Shown: piece after piece, positions 12,456 through 25,883 of the stretch
Numbering within the stretch: position 1 is the stretch's first letter
How the letters are laid out: each line of letters begins with the position of its first letter
Translations under genes and position numbers: made by a program
Source of the DNA: Rhyacichthys aspro
Taxonomy: Eukaryota > Chordata > Actinopteri > Gobiiformes > Rhyacichthyidae
Direction: 5' to 3'
DNA length: 64,000 nt
NCBI GenBank assembly: GCA_036850595.1
Contig: CM072159.1
Coordinates: forward strand, 29,559,612-29,623,611
Notes under the pieces: model-generated
What the model was told of the DNA's origin: nothing
Databases searched by the model: none
Seen by the model: only the letters and a program-made list of their open reading frames with translations

Positions 12456-12486
12456 CTCCTCTTCTTCTTCTTCTCTCCTCCTCTGT
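12456..12486 (+). repeat. CTT/CTC-rich simple sequence
   Basis: Short pyrimidine-rich simple repeat built from CTT and CTC triplets. It explains the run of Glu codons in a minus-strand frame crossing it. Low complexity only. Confidence 0.6.
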
Positions 12487-15079
12487 GTTCTTGTGAGAGC
12501 CTTTTTACTCCTGTTGGCTGATGTCATTTCCTCCCACCATGCGGCATCAGGAAGCAATCTAGTTCTCACTCCCACACGATCATGCCGCCCCCGCGCCCTC
12601 GCTCTGTGCCCGGAAAGTGCTGAGTTATAGATCAAAATCTGCCCAATCTGCCTCTACCTTTGATTGTATCTTCTTTTTTTCGATATATCTATTGGCCGAG
12701 TTTAGATTAATGTCTAAACTTTCCCGCTGCAATTCCGATGACTTTTACCTCCCTGTCATTGTCTTTGGGCCGTAGATAAAATTGGCTAACAACAAATGCT
12801 TTGTTCAGATCTTGCATTAAGATGCTTTTTGTGATTGAATCAATCATAAGAAGACACAACAGTGACCTGTACATAATGAATTCCCATGCTCCTGATTGGC
12901 CACATCACTGCATTTCCTTTCACTTTTTATGTTTACATAATGATTCTTATGATTCTTAAATTGTGGTGTTTGAAGTGACATCTTTTATGTGTAAAATAAA
13001 TGTGTGTTGCTATAAAGATAAATTCTGTAAAAATTGTACTGTATAGCTGTGATATCTCTGCTATTTCTCAAAATTACGCTCTTTACCTTTGTCTGTCTTG
13101 TAAAAATAGACATTTACAGCTTCAGAGAACCCAGTTTTATCACACACTGTTTCTCAGTGTATACACTCTTGTACAAAGTTTATGAAGTAATTTCTTTTCC
13201 ATATTTCTAAAATAAAATAACTATCAGACCTATTTCCACTGGGTTTGTCTTTTTTATTTGTCTGTGGAGTTACAGTCTCGTCTCCTTCCTCGTCCTTTTA
13301 CAAAACACAACGTAAAAGCTGTGATACGTTGTTCGTTTTGTGAGAGTAGTAAAAGTGATTTTGCATAAAAAGCGAGCCACTGTAAAAATGACCTTGAAAA
13401 TGTCTATGTCTGAGATAAAGTCAAGACGGGTTCATTACAAAACATGCAATTAAACTTAGACATTGGAGTTTTACAGCACAACAGCCATCGTTATAATAAT
13501 TATCTTTCTCTGCTTCATGAAAAACGCTTTGGTTTAAATCAATATGCAGCGTTTAATCAAATGTATTAATCAAAGAAATAATGTGTTGCATATTCCGCTG
13601 TGTAAGAGGTGTTCCTGTTCCCGCCGGGGTTTGAACAGGAGCGATAAAAACTAAGAACATGTTTTAAAGTCAGGTCTGAACAGGGCCTAAAATACAATTG
13701 TCCTCACACAGAGCTCTGACATTAAATAGCAGTGCTTCCTATCTGCGTGTGCACATGAGTCATAGCGGTGCGTGAGTGGGAGGAATTTACAACAAGACAC
13801 TTTCACACAGTCTGCGTAAAACGGCCAATAAAGTAATCTCCTTTGCAAAAGCTTACTGATGGTAATGAACAGTGTTATGAAGACACAGAAGAATAGAGCG
13901 ATGATTACAAGGCTCATGCTTTATTTCAGATTGCCCGACATCTTGCAATACACCAATAACTAGCATAATTAGACGGTCTAGGCACACAGTAATGTTGCCT
14001 TTTAATTACATTTCACATTGTAAGTGGGTTAAGAATCTCTCTCGTGCTCCATTTGGGGGCGTCTGATTGTGTGCTGTTTTGAAGTGCGCCCGAAGCTTGT
14101 GCGGTTTTTCAACTTGACATTTTCATGGATCTGCAACAATCGATATGAAAGGTCAGTGAGACGGTAACCCCGGGCTTCTGGAGCAGTTTGGGGTGCACTG
14201 CTGATCCTCTTCACTGTGTGGTCTTCAGAAGCACTGATCCAGGAACATGTCTGGGTTTAAACCTGGGTTTTCACTTGGGTCAGAGCTACTCCTGATTGAT
14301 CTGACTCTAATAAGTACATTTACTCGTTTTTCTAGATTAACTTTTGTGAGTATTATGAGTATGTGTTATGGATATTTAGCCATGAAATTAAATGTTAGAC
14401 AGACTGATGGAAAGCAGCAGTGACATGTGCTAACTCCTGCTTTATTTGTATTACTTATAACCAGTGTATATGCAGGTCTACATAAAAAAAAGTGAAACAC
14501 AAACTTAAAGAATGAGAAAATATCGTACTCATACAAAACTCCTCAAAAGCCATGTTTAATTTTCCACTCACTTCTGCAAAATCCATTTAGAAACTTAAGA
14601 CTTGCAAAGTTTGTTAGTTAATGGCAGCCCACCTTGATTCACTTCCTTTTTTTATATCAATGGAAAAATAACAACAAATATGATACTTATTTTTAAGTTG
14701 TTCCATCAATGTCTCTAAATTTGGGCTATTCTGTGAATTTTACTGGAGACAGATAGAAGATGTCTTACAAAGCAACCTTTGAAACTTCAAACTCAAATTG
14801 CAATATGGACATTTTTATTTGAGAATAGTAACCAGGAGCAGTAGACATAGAAATGTATTTTTTTCTCTTCACTAAATGATGCTGCTTCTATCTTTAAAGA
14901 GCAATCTGAAAATAATTATTATAACTGATGTTGCTAAGGCAAATTTTAAGACACAATATGTTGAAGTCTTCATGCTCAAAACCCAAAAACGTACAGTTCA
15001 GTGGCGATGTAGAAATGGAAACGTTTATCTAAATCAAAATGGCTGTGCGTCTCCCTTCTTCCCGACTCTGAGTATTTAG

Positions 15080-15300
15080 AACCAGTTGTCACGTCACTGC
15101 GGTCTTGTTCGTCATCTCACTCTGAGCCGAGTCGTGCTCTTGTCACGACGACAGCGTAGAGTACACGCAGTAGTAACGTTGCTGCGGCCTGGAGAGCTGT
15201 CAGTTTAGCAGCGAACAATGCAGGAAAACCTCGGAGACCCGGCCATTATGAGGTCCATCATGCGCGCTGAGGGGGGCACCGCGCACCCCGCATTGTAAAC
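15080..15300. promoter_or_regulatory. CpG-rich block inside the tafa5 intron
   Basis: CpG dinucleotides cluster here (for example TCACGTCACTGCGG, TCACGACGACAGCG and GCGCGCTGAGG) against a CpG-poor background. CRE/E-box-like ACGTCA and CACGTC cores occur. It immediately precedes the longest open frame of the window (15381-16025, plus strand). It could be an alternative or nested promoter, an enhancer, or a GC-rich repeat remnant; no TATA box or transcript evidence is available. Confidence 0.3.
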
Positions 15301-17352
15301 AACAAATCGATAGCTCATTTGTCATTTGCTTTGGAAGGAAACAAGTTTTTTGGTGGGAGAGATCCACTTTTCCAATCCAAATGAACCGATCAATCTCTGC
15401 TCTCTCCTGGGGCCTTCCCCGGCAGCTGAGTGGGCCGAGGGAAGCGGCGGAAAAAACCTTCCTTCTCCGTTTTGCCACTCATTTCTTATCTGCCTCGGTT
15501 CCTCATCTCTCTTCCCCTCACACTAATACTCCCCACGCTGTGAAAGAATTGCATGCGTCTGTCTGTCTTCGAGTTTGTCTCTTTCTCACCGCGTTTTTTT
15601 TCCGTCTCTGTACAACACCACCCACGTTGCTTTCCTGCGGTGCATTTGTAATCCAGAGAGGAGAGGAAGAGGAGGAGTACGAGAACGGCTTCTACTGTTC
15701 CGCACTGATGCTATTTTGTTGTTTAAGTGGGGGGCAGAATGTTCCTGCCACAGTGCCGCTGATGCTGAACGGGACTGGCAGGTGGATTATACCTTGTGCC
15801 GCTTTGTCCCTGGACAAATTTAAAGGCAGCCTAACAACTAGGCACCGAGGGAAAACCTTAGCTACAGGGGGATCTAGCTCCAGCTTTCTCTGGACTCTTT
15901 TGTTTCCCCCTAATTTTAGGTCACCTAACTTTGCAGCTCATGTGTTGGATCTTTTCTTACTTGTATACAACACACACTGCTTCACCACTGAATATCTGCC
16001 TGATTGTTCACACAAGAGCATGTGAAGGATCAGATCAAGTAGCAGAGTGTGAGCAATGCTAGTAACAAGTGAAGACTAGAACACTTTAGGGCTCTTCAGA
16101 CAAAATGTACTCCAAATAAGAGTGAAACATCCCGTCATTATGGAGATGCTATTCTCTTGGATTTCTACAATTCAAGTGCTTTAAATTAAATGTCCTCCAG
16201 ACTAGAAGCATTTGGACAATCAAGTGAAATGTGTTAATGTTAGCTGAACGTTAATAAACATATTTACTTTAACAAATAATGTAATGTGATGGAAAATAGC
16301 TCATCTTATACAAGCAGCTACTGCAGAAACATATATTCTGATCATTCCCCCATTAAAACATTAAATTCCAGTTTGAGACATACACTTAAAGGTAATAGCA
16401 AGGCAGAGATAAAGGGCCACTTTAGAGTGAATCACTTGAATTAGAGGCTTTTAAAAGCCACATAAGAACACTTGCATAGAGCTACATAGAGGCTTCATCC
16501 CAACATGTGAGACATGACTTACCATGATGATTATCACAGTCTGTACAATCATTTACTTCAAATTTAAGGAATAAGATGGAGACTTCCATGTGAAAATTAA
16601 AATAAAACTTGTTCCACACATATACTATAATTCACTGTCTGAGTATTTTTATTATTCATCTCAAATTCCTGTCATGGAGGCAATGTTCAGAAAACTTAAT
16701 TTGATGTACTTTTGATTCAGATTATTTGCATAAAAATGAACAAATTAGAAACAATTAGAGTCTTTGTGCTCTTTAAATACAATATGTACCGCCCTTTAAA
16801 CTGGTCAGAACTGTAAAGCCAACTACAGAGGTTCAAATGAGTATAAAAAGAATATGACGCTAGCTTTTTCTTTGCACAAAAGAGAGCTCTTATTGAACAG
16901 AAACGTCATTATAAGAGCATAAACACAGGCAGCATCATCACTTCAAACATATTACTCCATTGCACAGGTTAACCACTTGGTCTGGAGTAATGGTAGCTAA
17001 CACCTTCTAATATCGTCCAAGTAACCAAGTCCTGGTGATTAGCAGCACCCGGCTAATATCTATTTACAATACTCACAACAAATTTCATAATGTTGACAGC
17101 ATTTTTAGCTGAAACTTTCTTTCCAAATCTCTTTGTCTCAGTGGTCTGAGTCACATTATGTACCACAAACACGTCCAAATGCTAACAGAGCTACAAATGT
17201 TTGATTAAATACATGACAACTTAACACCAAGGAAAATTCATCACACCCAAAGAGTGCTGCTTTTATGTAACAGCTGTGTGTCCCGTGTATACTACTACTG
17301 CTAAGTATTCACAGAGCTGCTCTCCTTTCCTTTCCCTGCTGCCCTTGTGCTT

Positions 17353-17398
17353 TACACACACCACACACACACTTACACATATATATATAGAGAGAGAG
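17353..17398. repeat. compound CA / TA / GA simple repeat
   Basis: A CA-rich stretch is followed by (AT)n at 17379-17389 and (AG)n to 17398. Simple-sequence DNA, probably length-variable. Confidence 0.85.
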
Positions 17399-18739
17399 TG
17401 AAAAGTCAAATCCTCCCCTCTCCATCTTTATCTGTCGTCTAAGTCCGGCCTCTGGTGGCCCGCTCCCGCAGGGCTCTGGGAAACTCTCCAGATTGACTTT
17501 GTCCTCTCTCAGGAGATCATCGCGTCTCCCTCTGGATTCACACGTTTTATGCATATTTCAAAACACACACTCAAGCCTCAGCTCAGTGTACGTGTGAATC
17601 CTGGAACATTCAAATCACTTTACACTCAACAAAAGTAGATACATGCGGCGCAATGTTTAAACAATAGATTACGAAATCCCGTCTGTAGCCGAGTTTTATT
17701 TTCAAATGCACATCACCGTGTTAATAAATGTTCATGGTATTAACATCCAAACAATGTGTGTGTACTTTTCTGCTTATTTCCCACAGTGACCTTCCTCCTT
17801 TATCCTTTTCCGACATGGCCGCATTGTTCATTAATTGCAGACTCTATCGTTATGCAAATGAGTTTGTTAATATTAATGACTGTTATTAGTGTTGATGATG
17901 AAAGGGTGGGACCATTAGCTTTATCCTACACAGCTGGTGTCCACTTAATGCTACTGTTAATGTAGAGCCTGTTACTTAGAAGTTATAACAAAAGCATGCA
18001 AATGACTTATTCCATTAAAGAAACAACATAATGGCCTTTAACCACAGTTGAATTTACTTTAATATAAAAAATATATAATTTAATAGATGCAACAAGAAAC
18101 CATGATGAAAGACCTTTAAAAAACGATGTAATTCCGGTCAATTTGTTGTTGTATGTTGCACAGAAACAATGTAAGTACATCATGTTATTTCAGTAAAACT
18201 AAAAACGGCACTGTAATAGCATGTCCATACTGGAGTTATTGATCTGTGATGTAACTGCAAAGGGCTGATGAACTCTTCGAAGGCACACCGGAGGCTGAGC
18301 ACTGATTTTCAATTAAGGCTCCATTTCCCTCCATGTAAACACAGAACGACTCACATTAAGTTCCTTTTTTACCAACCCACGGGAATACAGGCGATGTCTT
18401 ACACTGTTATTGGACGAGAATATGAGAAAAAGTAGAAGATAATTCAATGAGCAGGACATTAATTGTAACCTTGGCGTATTTGTTCAGCTAATAGCCAGAA
18501 CAAAGCACTTCTGACCTCGATCACAGCGGCGCGGGGAGTTATTGTGGCTCTGATGGAATCTGTTAGTCTGGGTTTGGACGCTGCTAAATAACAGCACCAA
18601 TAAATAACTCCTACATTACTGTTTTTTGTTACAAATAAAACCATTACCCAGAAATTTGGCAGTCTCTATGTTTTCTATTTACAATCTATTCACTTTGAGG
18701 CAATAATGTGGCCTTAAGGACACACACGGCTGTCTTTAA

Positions 18740-18789
18740 TGACTCTCACCTGTCTTTTTAGGTGAACACTGTGTGATTGGTGAGAGTCA
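18740..18789. repeat. perfect 11-bp inverted repeat with 28-base loop
   Basis: TGACTCTCACC at 18740-18750 is the exact reverse complement of GGTGAGAGTCA at 18779-18789. It lies about 50 bases left of where copy A of the large duplication begins. It may be a small hairpin or a short MITE fossil; no target duplication was identified. Confidence 0.5.
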
Positions 18790-21700
18790 ATTAGAAGCTC
18801 TAGTGTCTGGATCTGTGTTGCTTCATTAGTAAAACACAAGCTAAAAGACATTAAGATTTAAAGTAAAGTGAAAGTATAAAAACCATAGTTTAATGGTACA
18901 GGGCAGCTATGGTCTGCAGAGTGGGCCAGTGGGCAGGCTACAGGGGTCCACGCTGTGAAATAAGGAATTACTGAATGAATATGTGTTTGATGTGTCAGTC
19001 AGTTATTGAATGAATATGTAAATGCAGTGTTGGATTCTCTGAGCAGGGCTGTAGACTGGGGCTGAAATGTCTCTATATCTATACTAATTATAAACCTTGC
19101 ATATTTTTATTATAAAAAAGGGTATTTTCTACCAAATACCACCATTAATGGACCCTCACTAACACTTTGTATTAGCTGTATATACAGACATAACCGATGC
19201 TCAAAGCACTAATTTTCACATTTACTTTAAAGCCTGCCTCAAGCTTCCTAAAAATACTCTATAATTACATAATCACCATCAAAAGACTCTAAAACATGTC
19301 ACTCAGAGTCAGTGTTTGTTCCTAAATTGAACTATGGACCAAAAGACAACTGAGGTTCTCTGCAAAAATCCTTATTAAATATGCACTCTGTAAAATATAT
19401 CGAAGATAATGGAAGACATCAGTCAAAACTACATTTTGAGTAGAGTATAATTACATCGACTGTTTGCATCGACTGTCATGAAGAAACAGAGTAAAGCAAC
19501 ACCACAAACTCAAACCCCACCTTTAAATGAGCAGTGACTGAGTGAGTAAGCGATTGTCAAATATCACACAATCGGAAAATACACAGCTTTTAGATTTGTC
19601 GGATTATAATACCTGTACCGTTTTTCAGATCAAAACGCCTTGACGCCTGCGGAAGTGAGTGGAGTGTAATTACTTTGGTTTTGTATAGAAACCTGACAAT
19701 ACAGAATGTCTCTGGTTCACAATACACTACTCTGAGTTGGCCTTTAAAGTGCTACATCCAGCTGAGCGCTCACACAACGTTGTTCCCTGTGAGAGGCTGC
19801 CCCTGGCCTCGGACTGGACTCAGATTTGGGGGGAGTGAGGTGGGCCTGCCTGCTGCGTGTAACACACAGCTCTGGGATGTGAGAATTTACCTGCTCAGTC
19901 TTTTATTGATCAACAAAGACGTGGCCTCTGCTCTCTCAAATGGCTCCAGCCGCCTCCCATTACACCACACTTTACCCACGTCTCAGACTAGAACAGGGAG
20001 CAGCTCACGGCTTTCACTTGGGCTTCGTTTCGCTCAAGAATTTACGACATTTTTACAAATACGGAAGTAAATGCTTTCTTTCAGTTTTTGCCGTATATGA
20101 AAATGCGGACCCTACGACTCCAGTGAAGAGCCTGTTTTATTTAACAACAAGACGACTGCAGGTGGGCGTTGTGTTGAGATAAAAGGCATTCATTTAATAT
20201 TTAGAAAACATTTCCACAAAGCTCATTTCATCATTTAGACATGAACGTAGCTAAAATAAGAAAACAAATACCATGCAAATGAAAGGAACAGGCAGCATTT
20301 CAGTGAATATAGATGGCCTTTGGAGTAATTATGGCACAATAAATCTTCATAATTATGCTGAGATTACAAACAAAATGCTTCATTACCCAAATAACCTTGA
20401 TTACCCTCAATAACCATTTAGATGCATTGATCCAATAAAAGAATTTCCAAAAAGCATCTGCACTACTTGAATGTGTGCAGTTGTGAGTGAGCATTAAAAG
20501 AAGACGCCTGACACTAGAGGTTTACTTTTCTGTCTATATGGCCTTGCAGTCTGTCTAATGCAGTGGCACAGACACTGAAATGCACTCTTAATTTTGCCCA
20601 GTCAGATCACATCCCTTTATACTTGTTCGTTATGCTCAAAGCCTCCCTCTGTCAAAATATGGTAAAATGTCCAGTGTGTGTCCTCACTTAGCCTCAAAGC
20701 TTTTTGGCTGAGCTCCACGGCTTCATGTTCAAAGTGGCATCAGGAGATTTTTAATCCAAAACTCTAACGTCAGCGTGGGCAGCCCGGCGCCGTTCGTGGA
20801 TTCATTAAATTAATCAAACACATGCAGATGGACACGGAAGTCATGTGGATTATAGCCCGGATTACAAGCAACACTGGAACCACACGGCAGGCAGGCATGA
20901 GCTCAAAACTCCAAACCATTATTCAAATACAATCTAATAAAATGTGAAGTTGAAGCAAATTTAATGAAAAGAAAATCATGACATTTCTGGAGTTAATCGT
21001 CAATGTGTGGAGATACGAGAGCTTTAGTTGCCCATAAGTAGCAGCATAATGTTTTCTTATGTTGTAACATAGCTTCAACATGGTGTACTATTGTTTTAAT
21101 TCATAAAGTAGGAGCCATAAGAGAGCAACATCTACTTTAATAAATGGGAAAACAGCTTAAACTGAAAATAAAAGCGTTTATTCTACTCTGGATGTTCACT
21201 GGAGAAGCGACACCCATTTCAAACACATATTGTCTTGTGATTTCTTTTTTCTTTTGTCAAATTAAACTAGAAGAACTCTGAATGTAAAGTGGGAAGTGGA
21301 AATAATTTTACAGAAATGGTCTTTTGCAGGGTGAGGGAGGGTCTTTTGTCTTCAGCAGCAGGTTCTTTATTAGTTCACATAAGGACTAACGTTCCCCTAA
21401 CACGACTCTCACAGCCACGCCAGGACTTGTCGTACAGGAGCATATTTTTTCTCTTCCCGTGTGTGTTTGCAGCCACCCAAATAAATGAAGTGCACACTTT
21501 ACATCACAGAGACGTTCCCCGGTTACATCAGCGCCGCCTTCTCCGCAGTGACAGTAAACGCCTCACCTCTCAGAGCGGGTTATTAACACAGAAGGACACT
21601 TTTCTGACTTAATCAGATGAAGCGAGTGAGAGCTGTGCCTCTGTGTGAGACTGTGAAATCCACCACATTAGAACACGTATGATTTATTCTCCCCTCCAGG

Positions 21701-23230
21701 TGCAGGAGACACCATTTGTATTCATTTGCCTTTATTTTTATCCCAGATTCATCTTCCCTTCACGTGCCTGTCACCAACACACTAATATTATTTTGGCATG
21801 TGATGTCCCATAACTGGCTCTTATAAAAATTGCTCCTCTGTGACAGTGCATGATGGGTAATAGGAAAAAAGGGGAAGGGCTCCTTTGATTTGATTCTATT
21901 TTTCACTGCAGATTTAAAGGCACCCCAGGACAGGATGGTGCGTGATAATGATGTCTGTCCTCCTGTAGTCGGAGGGACACACTAACAGCCATGTGTGGAC
22001 ACACACATTAGATTTTATAGGGGTACACACTTAACTAAAGGCCTGGCTTTTTTATGATTATTACTGGCAAGGTGAGCCGGTGGCGCTGCAACCCAAGGAC
22101 AGAGACAGCAGCGAGCACAGGCCTCCTCACGGGGCTTTGTAGAACAATTAGATGAGAGCGGACGGTGACCGCAGCCATGTTTAGAACACAAACACACTGC
22201 GGAGGACACGGGCAGACACACACCTACAACAGTCTGCTTTCAGATCCATTCACCGCAAAGATTTTAAAACTATTTATTGGCATTTAATCTAAATATGTAG
22301 CACAATATAAGCAGGAAAAAAAAAAAAAATGAGAAAAAGCAAATCCATGTAACATAAAGAAAATGGGTCCAAAAGTCAGAAAAGACACTAAATTAAATTA
22401 CAATTTTGAAATGTTTTGTGTTTTTTTTTTAAATAAAATGTAGTTGCTAATCTTTTAAATGTGCTCTGTCCACTAGCATCTCTAACAGTGAACAGTCCCA
22501 TTACCTTTCCCTATTACTATGTTTTGTATGTAGTCATCCTAACATTTACAGACAACTGCTGACACTCACATTTATAGATATTAACATTTCAGATTCACCA
22601 ACTGACTTACTGTTTCACTCTTTTAAATGAAGGCATAGACATTACCTTTTTAAGGTAAGTGAGTAACCACTAAGCCACTAAACTCCCCACTAGAGGGTCG
22701 TTATTACTGAGTATATTCTTCTCACTGAAGGAGAAATGCAAGGCAATAATATTATAATATTACATAATGTATGCAGAGAGTATAACGTAGATACGAGGCT
22801 ACAGCACTTGTATGTATTAGTCCTACTGGCGCCACTGGGTGTGTAGACTCAGTCATTAAACATAATTGATTTGTTCTCTTTCATGTGCAGAAGATTATGC
22901 GACATGTTTTGCCATACCATGAAATATCGGAGTCATAATGAGTGAAAATTGTCAGTCATTATCTTCCCACACAAAGCTGCAGGTGGTTCCAGCAGTCATT
23001 AGGGCACTGTCGTTGGGTTATTGTCGAAACGGAAACAATACTGTATCTATTTATGTTTAGCTGCGGGACACATTTAAAACTCAGTATAAAATCCATATGG
23101 TGAAATGAATAATGACAGTTCTGTTTTATTGTGTATTTCTGGAAGATTATTTAAAAAAAACCCTAATTGTTCCTTGGTGTTTTTCTTCCTGCGACTGTCC
23201 TCACTTTGAGCTGGAGCACCCATCCGCCCG

Positions 23231-23735
23231 AGTGCACCCAGCTGCACGGCAATTACAGGTGGAGCCTCTGCCTCGTACAGTACACAATACCGAGACGCAT
23301 ACATTATTAAATGAACCCGTGTTCAGATGAAATTGCTAAGCCAGCCAATAAAGGTAAATTACCAAAGACAAAATGCGGCGGCGAGAAAGAGGAAGGGGCC
23401 TTGGCTGAAAATTGCATTGCTTTAATGAACAACATCATTTCTGAATATGGAGAGGAAACACAGAGTTGCACCTATCAGCACAAGACAGAGAGAGAGGGAA
23501 CACAACATTGACTACCTAATTATGCATTTTATCATCTCAGTCACAATAGAGTGCGTCCCTTCTTTAGTTGCCCAGTGTACTCATGCAGCTGTTCACCACT
23601 GCTTTAATGAGGAAGATAAAGAATAATCACAAGCCTGTTATATTTACATCCAGCGACCACCAAATGACTTCCACGGCTGCGTATAGCCGCCTAATGATAC
23701 CGGCACCAGGCCCTTCGTTTGTTTATGGAGCCGGG
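23231..23735. promoter_or_regulatory. 505-bp block identical in both copies; candidate conserved non-coding element
   Basis: Compared with 36536-37040 in copy B there is no difference over 505 bases, and to the left only one 2-base indel back to about 22799, while other parts of the duplication differ every 20-100 bases. It contains several TAAT-type homeobox cores and no splice-bounded exon. A 66-codon ORF (23311-23511) is intact in both copies, but that follows from DNA identity. Purifying selection on an enhancer is one explanation; a local stretch of recent shared ancestry is another. Confidence 0.3.
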
Positions 23736-24307
23736 AATAGGTAAAACAATGCATCTGCTTGTTGTCCATCATTAAAGTGTGCTGAGAATTAACCAACATG
23801 AGTTTAATTGTGTGATACAAGACGACTGCCAATTGCTTTCCCCATGTTTTTCCACTGTACATGGAACATAATTAGCGGTGCTTCTTGTTATGTGGCGTTC
23901 CTTCGTGTTAAATGCAAAACCAGCACAAATTCTTGACTGGTAAATTAATGTTATGCTATATCCATCACATTTTGCACCAACTCATTTGAAAACCCTAATA
24001 AACCAGTGTTTGGTCAACAAACCATACTGAAATCTGTCAAAGGAGTCTGTGTTTTACAGGACATTTTCTGTGTATTTATGGGAAACTTTGTTAAGATTTG
24101 TGGTAAGCCATTATTATTGTACCCATTGTAATGTATAGGCTCAGGAAATAAAGCACTGACAAAAGCTTATGAAATACAATCTGACTCTGAATACCTGACC
24201 TTAATTAACCTCCTCAAATTTATCTCTCTAAATCAGACCTCAACTTGTCTATTTGGAAACTTTTTAGAAGAAAGATCTGTGTTAAAGCAGCTCTGTGTAA
24301 CTTTTCT

Positions 24308-24323
24308 CCAGCAGAGGGCGCAG
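24308..24323 (+). promoter_or_regulatory. CTCF-like motif
   Basis: CCAGCAGAGGGCGCAG fits the vertebrate CTCF core consensus (CCASYAGRKGGCRSY) closely. The same site is retained at 37614-37629 in copy B. It may lie inside an old dispersed repeat, as CTCF-like cores often do in fish. A motif match alone does not show binding. Confidence 0.35.
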
Positions 24324-25454
24324 ATCTCTCTCTGTGCAACTGCCCCAGCAGCGGCAGCCATCTTTATTTACAAGTAGAGACGTTTAATACGGTTTGTTTG
24401 GGATAAAGAGCATGTCTTCTGAAACAGCAGGGTCATTTTGGTGTATTTTGTACAAATACAACCCTGCTAGTGTTCAGTGTATTGAGTTATTTTCCTTATT
24501 ATATGTGTTGTGTGGTAGAGCCTTACTCAATTTCACTTTCTTCCATTTCTATGCCACCTTCCAGGCTGCAGCAATGTTATAACGGAGGTTTGTGTCCAGT
24601 TGAAGGTACTGTGTCAATGAGATAGACTAGATTCTACTGATTTCATGTCAAAGAACCATCAAAATGAATATATTTACTATATTTTTTGGGCTAAAAGTAA
24701 AAAAAAAAGGGTGAAAAAGCTAGTAAATATTAGATCAGCATCAGCATAGGACAAGATTTTGCAATAACCAGCCCTTTAATTATATCATAGTTCCCCAAAA
24801 CATGTAATCAGCTCATTTCTGCATGTTAAAAACCAACAGCAGAAATGACATAGCTTCCTGTCTAAAAAGTATAAATATTGATTATACTTTAATATATTAA
24901 TAAACACAGATGGAACATGGATTAAATTAATAATTGCGCTAAAGTAAACCCCCAACCAATGGCTTTATCACGCCTTGGGAATGAGGAGAAGTTGTCACAT
25001 CACGTTCTGGTGGCAGCATCTATCCATCTGCACGTACATACTGTAGACGTCTAGCTACAAACTGTGAGGCCGAGCGTCTGATTCCCTCGGGGGTCTCGAC
25101 AGAAAGAGGGAAGTAAGTGTAATCACAAGGAGATGAAAGGGAGACAAGTGTGAGCCAGAAAGAGTGGAGAAGATGTTCACTGCAGGGCTTTGACACCCAT
25201 CATATGGAATCAGCACCTTGTGAGTAATGGGGGTTAAAACGGAGGAGCGCTTCTTCTCTCGGCGCCAGATGGGTTTGTGCGACTTGGACCGTGGCTCGAA
25301 GAGAGTTAACGCATGAAAGGGTGAACGAATGAGTGCGCATTTGTCGGCAGCTCTCTTCTTCAGCAAATGGTCGCCGAGAATAGAGACACTGTGATTGGTC
25401 TCTGCCGTCATAAAGTGGCAACGGGACTCAGTGTGAGACGACATCTACAAGAAT

Positions 25455-25883
25455 CAGGGTTCCCACGGGGCTGTAATGTAATCTAGTGTTTTCAAGGTTG
25501 TAAAAGTCCTTGAATTTTGTGCTTGAAAGTGCTTGAAATTCTCATTGTGTTGCTTTAATAATTCACAATCTCACTGAGTCAAACAAAATCTGACGGAGCT
25601 CATTTTTCACTTATCAGTCTTCCATAAAAAGAAAGCAAACTTAAAGGGACGCTTCATCCAATAAATGAACATCTTTTAGATCACACAAGTTTCATTTTTG
25701 AAGTATTCAACAATTCAAACAAAGTCTTTTTTATGCCACAATGGATTTAAATGAGAAAAACTACATTAGATAGATATGTATGTCAATTTATCGCAGTTGT
25801 AAGGTGCTTGAAAAACATGAAAACACACCTTGAAAGTGCTTGAAAAGTGCTGGAATTTGAACTCAGAAAAGGTGTATGAACCT
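25455..25883 (+). mobile_element. hAT-like non-autonomous element, family 1 (copy A instance)
   Basis: The left end reads CAGGGTTCCCACGG; the right end, reverse-complemented, reads AGGTTCATACACC. These are diverged terminal inverted repeats of hAT type. The interior is AT-rich and built around repeated phrases such as CTTGAAAGTGCTTGAA. The same family occurs inverted at 46202-46602 and, because of the duplication, at 38749-39178. It has no coding capacity. Compared with the 46 kb copy it lacks roughly 20 bases near its left end. A clean 8-bp target duplication could not be seen. Confidence 0.55.

Noticed and set aside
15381..16025. 214-codon plus-strand ORF as an annotated gene
   Set aside because: No recognisable domain, no splice or promoter evidence, low-complexity segments; kept only as a finding to test.
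19675..20070. 131-codon plus-strand ORF
   Set aside because: The copy B counterpart (32988-33379) has two 2-base indels that break the frame into two short pieces, so it is not maintained as a gene.
25055..25444. 129-codon minus-strand ORF
   Set aside because: Copy B lacks about 14 bases in the middle, which shifts the frame; no family resemblance.
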